From Lethocerus indicus (lineage: Eukaryota > Arthropoda > Insecta > Hemiptera > Belostomatidae), in assembly GCA_019843655.1 (NCBI GenBank), contig JACDQD010000103.1, positions 8,556,001-8,620,000 on the forward strand: DNA of 64,000 bases, read 5' to 3'. Of the stretch, positions 57,290 through 64,000 are shown piece after piece (positions within the stretch are counted from its first letter, which is position 1; each line of letters opens with the position of its first letter). The position numbers and the translations under genes were made by a program. Under the pieces are notes generated by a model. That model worked only from the letters and a program-made list of their open reading frames with translations. It did no database searches and was not told the origin of the DNA.

Positions 57290-60200
57290 GTGTTATGCCC
57301 AAAGAAGGTAGGCCACCGAGCGGCTGACGGTTGCGTCATCAGGCCAGATGCCAAAACACGGCCACACAACTCCCCGACAAATATATATAAATACATATAT
57401 ACAGCCCGACCGATCGTAGGGCGAGGGAGGGAGGAGGAACATTTGCATAATAAAAGCCGGCCATATAGGGTAGTCTGTCGGGGACCGATTTTGGTTCGAA
57501 AAATCCGCCTCGTAAAAATACCCCGGCGGCCGGATTATTCGCCCTTCTCTTCACCGTCTCTTCGGCCTGTCCCGCTATTTATTTTAATCCAGGAGGGCGA
57601 ATTTCAAATTTGAAACGTTTATTTTATTTTCGCCCAAAATCTGTCCTTTCTGGGACAAAAATAGCGGCCGCCTTTCCATATAAAAGCGTTTAACAACTGA
57701 CTCCTTTTACAGCGGAATAAATTATCGTTTCCCTATTTGGGAAACGGAGTGTCGATATGCGCGGCCATCGGTCACCGTTGACATTATTCCCGACTGGATA
57801 TTTACAAATGCCGACAAATATGTAACCGATTGGGGACAATTAACCGATAAATAGGAGGCCGACAAAGGGACGAAAAACGGAAACCAATTTGTTCGACCAG
57901 TTTAAGCTACTTGTATTTAACTACGTCCCACTCGACGAGTTTTATATCTCGAAAGAAATATCTGTTAGCGATCGGTTCTTCAATAAAAAGGTTATTTATA
58001 AAGCGTCGCGGGATTAGAGTATTAGCCGTGCACGAAACCTGCAATCTGTACAGTTAATATCCTTGTCCCATTCTTAAAACTGGCCTGCCGGCTAATGAGT
58101 CTCTTAATCATCCCGAACCCCCCCTCAAACACCTTTGCCTAACGACTGAACGGGTTTCATTTCATTTCGAAACTCTTCTGAGAGTCCTTGCCCAGCCGAA
58201 GATACAAAAATGCCAATATAAAGTGACCGCCACAATTGCCCATCACCCGGGCAATTACAATTTAGAATTGTAATTTGTGTTTGTAATTTAAGGTAAAAAG
58301 AGAGGCGCCTTTTAAATTTACGGATTTAATCGCGTCGCGTTTTTCGGTGTCATCGGTTGACCCCCCTCCTGTCAGACTACCAGAAGAAAGTAGGATCCCT
58401 TCACCTCACGATTTATGCTAAAGCGTACCCGGGGTTCGACGATACGGAGCTAATCCTGAACTACATGTGATGAGTAACGGTTGTAAATCACAATTTATTC
58501 CGAACAAAACTACACACTTTCAACACTCACTATCAACTTTTAAACATGGTTTCCATAAATTTAAATTAACAGAAAGTAAGGACAAATAAAAAATATAATT
58601 ATTCGATGCCTAATTTTTCATCACGCAACATTGCATTCAATATTTTCATATTTACTACTGTTAGGATCGGGTTCGTAATATTCTGCCGAAACTTTGATAA
58701 AAAACCGAGTGCACCGAACTATTGGACTAAGCGCACTAAATTGAGGGGAGGGGGAGCGGCTTTTCTGTGGACAGAAATTGAAACCGGGCTAGGGGAAGGG
58801 GGTGCTTTGTGAAGAAGAAGTGCGGGGCAAGCCTATACCAGAGAATTGATTGGCGACAAACAATGGGTACACAGCGACCCTCTCAATAGCTCAGGCAACT
58901 GCGCATAACACTTCCTCGTTTCAACCCCCCGTTTATAATACTCGAGGGATGTCGTCGGGGCTTCGACGCCTACCGAAGACTGAATACTTTGACGTAAATT
59001 CACCTCACAAGCGGAACAATCGAGACCAATAATACCAAGAGACATAACAAACGAATACAGATATTTTCATTATTATTTTCAACATCAAAAGTTACATATA
59101 GACGCAAAAAGCGCCACTTCTAACAGCGATCAATATTAACTGAGTTCATTCGCAGAGTAACAATGAATATAACATTAATCTATTAATTATCGTTTGATGT
59201 TTATCATTCAAACGATGGGTGAAGTTTTTCAGCTTTCTAAACATAATCTTAATAATTTAAGAATAAGTCGAAAAATAGTAATTACGCTACAATGAAATCA
59301 GAATTCTGATTTCAGCGAGAATGATCTTAAGAATGTGGGGACACGAAAGAAACGATTAAATTCCCAGTGACACCAACGGAGCCGTTGCCCAAGAGTCGCG
59401 AAAGATATTTATCTCGGTGTTCGTTCCAGGCCGGAATCCAAGGTGACGTTCCTTTGTTTTGTTCAGTTAAAACGGTTTTCTGTGACGCGGGGGCGGTGTT
59501 TTTTTTCTTATTAAAACCCCGCCGAAAACAGCACAAAAAGCGAAATAGTTCGGAGCCATAAGGTCTGGAGAGCCGGCGACGCAGTTTGAGTCACATCGGA
59601 ACCGGGTGTTGCCTTATTCAACACTTCCACGCCGCTTCCATTTTCGGTACACCCTTCTAGTTGTCGACTGAAGAAGTTCAATAATACGATTCTTCTTGTG
59701 TCCCGATACTTAGTTTATACCGCGGTACAATAAATGTACCCCCGGGATTTTATATACCGCACGGAGAGCCGTGGATCGCGACTTGCCTCGACCTTCAGGA
59801 GAGTTTCAACGATTCTTTTCAATTTTCCTTTTTCTTCCCCGCGAGCGGGAAGGAAGGAAGACGGGTTTCTTCAGGCGAACTATTTATTGCCCGCAGTCAG
59901 AGCAAAGGGGACGACTGAACCAAATGAAAAGCAAACAAAAGACCGAGCTTAGAACTGCGCTGTGAGAAACTAGAACACCGGCGAAGACAGAGAAGGAAAT
60001 ATCACTGAACAAACTTGCGTTAGGAGTTAATTATTATTTCATTACATAATACAGTCGGCAGCTACATTAACATAATATACCAGCGGATATTTCGTGGACA
60101 AACCTAAACCTAAATAATTATTGAAGTCCCCTCTAGGTTGACAAAAATTTTTCTGTGTCGCAATAACATTGTCCAGTCGAAGGTCCCGAATTGAAAATAA

Positions 60201-63200
60201 TTGATGTTAATAGTATATTGTTTGAATCAGATTGATGGCAAGAATAATGACAAAGTTCTTGCTTTTCCTTCGCAGTATATTTCTTTCTTATACCCATTTA
60301 TAAAGAACGTATTTTCGCAAAACAAAAAAACTGCTGAAATATCGATCGCCGAAATATACAATTTCCCATTCTGCGTACATCTATTTATCCTTGAGTAATC
60401 ATTGTGCTCTAAGGATGAGTCACTTGTACGTGCCATTATGTCGAATCTTCAACGCAGGCCCCTCGCGTTTTGTTCTGTAAATCTAAAAACTGTGGACGCC
60501 GCGTGAAAACGGAGTCAGCGAAAACGGCCACGAACAAAAAGGAACAGAGACGATTTCGCAACCGAGGGCAGAAAATGCAACTGCAACCAACCTCATCATC
60601 CCCGCGAGGCCGCCAACTTTCATATTTGAAAATTGCCAGATTAACCTAGAATAGGATGCAGGCAAGGGACCCGGGAACATTGGGGGACTCGGAACACGCG
60701 TCCGTTCTTCTGGGGACAACCCATAACCCCATCCATCTAATCAATAAATGAATTGTTTCCTAACGAGAGCGCGATGATCGATTAACGATTCATGTTGCAA
60801 CAAATCGATATTTCGCCGCTCAAACGAGTCCATACGGCGCCGAACACTGTGACGCGCCGAGCCCAAATTATCATAGATTAATAAGCATAATTATATAATA
60901 ATAGAATCGCACAGACGCCGGACGTGCGCGGACGTCAGCGACGGTCGAGAAGTGGGACAGAATTAAATAAATTAACATTTTTACCCCGAGCTATTTATTA
61001 TTCCATCAGAGTAGCCTATGTTCTGTTTTCCTAGAGAATATCAACCATTTGTAGTGGGCCAATATTGGAAGAATCAGTCATTTAACGGTTAAGCGACGCG
61101 TTATTAAAAGCAGTCGTTAACGTTGCACTGCATGAAGAATGTAGACCAATACGTCCGGAGCTGTGATACGGTGCTCGGATTATTATTCATCCCTGGAACG
61201 CCGAGAATTTCAAAATTGCGTTGATAACAGTAATAATTTATTAACACTGAGGTGCGTTATCGTTTAAAATTAAATAAATGACCCGGATAAGTTCGGGTTA
61301 TCTGCAAGTGTTGAACCCAGAGTGCTCGTTTTGAAGAGCGTGTAAAATTCTCAGAACGTGTAATTGAAAGATATCCCGCCATTTGAGAATTTATCGATTA
61401 ACGAGATTAACATATATCGATGTATGTTCTACATTCCAGATTTCCTATCCGCCACATAAATCGGCAGGAAATTTGATATCGAGCGTCATATCGATATGCA
61501 ATCGATTCGTTGTTATGTTGTTGAGGTTGAGTGGGACCGTAAACTGTGAATGTGCAATGATATATAACAGTAGGTTGTATAAGCTTGTAGGCGACAGATA
61601 GCGGGGGGCTCTTCTCACGCTGGCGAAAGAACGTCTGTATAAAGAAAAGGGGTGAATAAAGAGGGCTTCGGAGAACCCGTTTCCAGAGTCACTATCTCAG
61701 ACTAGTCCGCGTTTCGCTCTAATAGTCAAACGTATAAGAACCGTTGATTGTTAGCTCGGCCGATGTCTTTTGAGCTGCATTAGAGGATAAATTGCATCTT
61801 GAACCGTCATACTTATTCCTCTTTCTGGTCCGTTATGGGTTTTGGATAACATCGCTTGAAAATTATATCGAAAATTACGTTCACAATATTCCTCCTACAC
61901 TGCTGTAGATGAAAAAAATAATGAAGTACGTTTCTTCACAGACGATTTACATTTCTCGCAGTCGGTTTACCGTTTAAACCTCGACTCGCCGGTAGAAGAA
62001 TACGCCTTGTATAGAAGAGGGACGGGGCGCGAAAGGCGGCATAATTTTTTCTCTTTCCGGAATCGTTTCAGAAAATATCGCTTAGGCTCGGCCGGCGAAA
62101 GCCGTTTTTAATGAGACGGCGGCTATTGAGAGAGGCCCCGATGAAAAGCCCTTTTCAAATGAAGCCCTCTCGCAGCGGCCTACCCCCGGCCGAAGTTGGT
62201 TTAGCCCTCGTAGTTTTCACCTCAACATCGAACACAGCCAGGCTCAGTTGTAAGTCCACGAATTGAGCACGGAAAAAACAATGCAGCAATCAAAAATACA
62301 AAATAAAATCTAATACTGTATTTATTGTTGAAATGAGTCCGAGTTGAAATGTTTTCATTTTATCTTTCATTTAGTTATCTCTATGTTCAAGGCAAAAATT
62401 TAAGATCAAAACGTTATCCTTCAGAAAAATTGTGTTAATATATTTATCCGTCCGATTATGTTCTGAATATTACAGTATGAACGCTGCTGAGGCTGAGGCT
62501 TTATTCATACAACAGCTTTATGTTAGACAACTCGGCGATCTCTTGAGTAATGTAGCATTCGGCTTCAGCATTACAACAGCTCAACCCGTGTTTGCAAAGA
62601 AAAAACTTGTATAGATTTAGTGGAGGATGGCGGACGCCACTCTTTGACTCTGTATACTTTCAAAGCAGATTACAGTGCACCTTATCTCCTATTGTGCGTC
62701 GAGTGTACTTTGCAGCAATAAAGAGATTCCCTCCTGGCAATAAAACCAGTCGGACTATCCTTTCTTGTTTTAAAATATTAACATGAAAGAACGCACTTTT
62801 TGAAATCACATTCCAAAAGGAGAGACACATCTAGTGACATAATTTCAATAAAACATAATGCCGTTCCAATGATTACAAGCATCAATATTTTCTTTATACA
62901 GCTTCAGAAGGTGAAGTATACTTAAGGGTACTATTAGAGAATTCCATTGACTCTTCACCCCACACTAAAAGCCATTAATACGCATTAAATATTGTTGTAC
63001 CAAAATATAAAACCCGGATTTACATTCCAGAAAAGCCAGCGCGTGGAATATTGCGTCGAATATTCAAAATTCTTTCCTTGTTATTCATGCACCAACGCGT
63101 ATTTTTATCGGACGCGTTCGGAAGTTAGATCATGGAAAAAATATATCGCCGTCATGAGTCAGCGACAAATATGATAAACAATATCGACAGCTCGATTGAT

Positions 63201-64000
63201 GAAAATATTAAAAAAAAAACATGCATAATCTGACTCATACTCCGACGATATTTTCGTATAGAAACCGGCCTCATTTCATGTTCTACACACGTCGTATTGC
63301 CGCTTGAAAGAAGACCAGAGTCTTATTCACGCCGTATTATCTACAAATAGAGTAGACTTTTCTGTTCCTTGATTTAAATTATGAAACTCCAGGATTATAA
63401 TAGGGCGTTATAATATCCCGAAAATATATGACGTAAGCAAAATATCTCTGCTTCTGCGTCATTAGCAGAAATTCTGAACAAAAGGAGGAAATGGCGAAGA
63501 TTTATCTCATATTAATGCTTCCAACTGTTTAAAAATAAATATAGAGAAAAAACCGAGATTTTTCCTCTGATATGTTAAAATCCTGGGCGTCGTAAAACAA
63601 TTTCCACGTCTGCATTTTGCCACTATCCAGACGTCCAGTCTGCAATAAACACTGGCACTGCAGTTATATAGGGGGAATGCTAATTCGGCTTTAATTGTAT
63701 GCAAATTTGTCTCGCCCAGTGACAAATTACGGTTTTCGAGGTGGCCAGATTCCAAACGGGTTATGGGGCGCTACTGTTAAGTAGGCTAACCGAAGAAAGC
63801 TGAGCGGCCCCCGGGGCCAGTTTCTATCACAATTGACTTTAACGGCCGGCGCATTCAATTGCAATTCCGCCGCCGGCTAAATGAAGAAAGGTATATTCAA
63901 AAATGAATTTGCAACTCGTCGTACCATTCGTGATTTTGGTATGGCGACATCCTACAATCCGGCGAAGACATGTGGGAAATGGAGCAATTCGTTGTCTTCA
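54236..64000. other. Gene-free right end of window
   Basis: Mixed-composition DNA with many short open frames and none with splice context, domain or repeat features. It contains a GA microsatellite at 57255-57288. It could be the first intron or upstream region of the LIM gene, or plain intergenic DNA. Confidence 0.45.
57255..57288. repeat. (GA)n microsatellite
   Basis: About 17 GA dinucleotides, flanked by a purine-rich tract from 57213 onward. Confidence 0.9.

Noticed and set aside
45300..64000. Numerous 60-110-codon open frames on the right side
   Set aside because: None shows a domain, signal peptide plus splice context, or repetition; their density is what chance gives in this composition.

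Overview
The window is AT-rich, intron-bearing insect-type DNA. Genes are split into short exons with GT/AG borders, each promoter carries a TATA box about 31-36 bases upstream of an arthropod (T)CAGT initiator, and the encoded proteins are arthropod-specific cuticle proteins. The order of insect cannot be fixed from the sequence alone.

Bases 1-37,700 hold a tandem family of 17 cuticular protein genes of the RR-2 (Rebers-Riddiford, chitin-binding) type, numbered CPR1-CPR17 here. Each has three coding exons with both introns in phase 0. Exon 1 encodes only M plus 1-4 residues, exon 2 encodes the signal peptide and a His-rich segment ending in D-Y-Y (I-P in CPR4), and exon 3 encodes the RR-2 domain and, usually, a His-rich tail. 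CPR5-CPR16 form six head-to-head pairs (minus gene then plus gene). Several genes are damaged: CPR6, CPR13 and CPR16 carry frameshifts or stops, CPR11 has one frameshift, and CPR5 and CPR7 have frameshifts that cancel. The damage is mostly indels on an otherwise near-identical background, so unpolished assembly is a serious alternative to real pseudogenes.

Between the pairs lie copies of a repeated element with three parts: a GC-richer end, an AT-rich spacer (sometimes with a TA microsatellite), and an array of a 70-bp tandem unit. There are eight arrays. The 70-mer contains CAGGGGGCGCTA, which equals the last 12 bases of the vertebrate CTCF consensus. The first four arrays face right and the last four face left, and five of them sit exactly between neighbouring divergent gene pairs. 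The element recalls Foldback transposons, which have long inverted repeats built of tandem repeats.

Bases 34,800-36,500 separate CPR16 from CPR17 and contain a 15-bp minisatellite of about 33 units. Bases 39,100-41,836 are AT-rich and probably include the 3' UTR of a minus-strand LIM-only gene of the FHL/Limpet family. Its last three coding exons (LIM2 part, LIM3, LIM4) lie at 41,837-44,929. From 44,930 to 64,000 no further exon was found; this is probably intron or upstream DNA of that gene, with one more 70-mer array at 53.4-54.2 kb.

The CPR proteins would be secreted by epidermal cells and bind chitin in the cuticle. Nearly identical exons combined with reassorted promoters and 3' flanks indicate duplication, inversion and gene conversion within the cluster.
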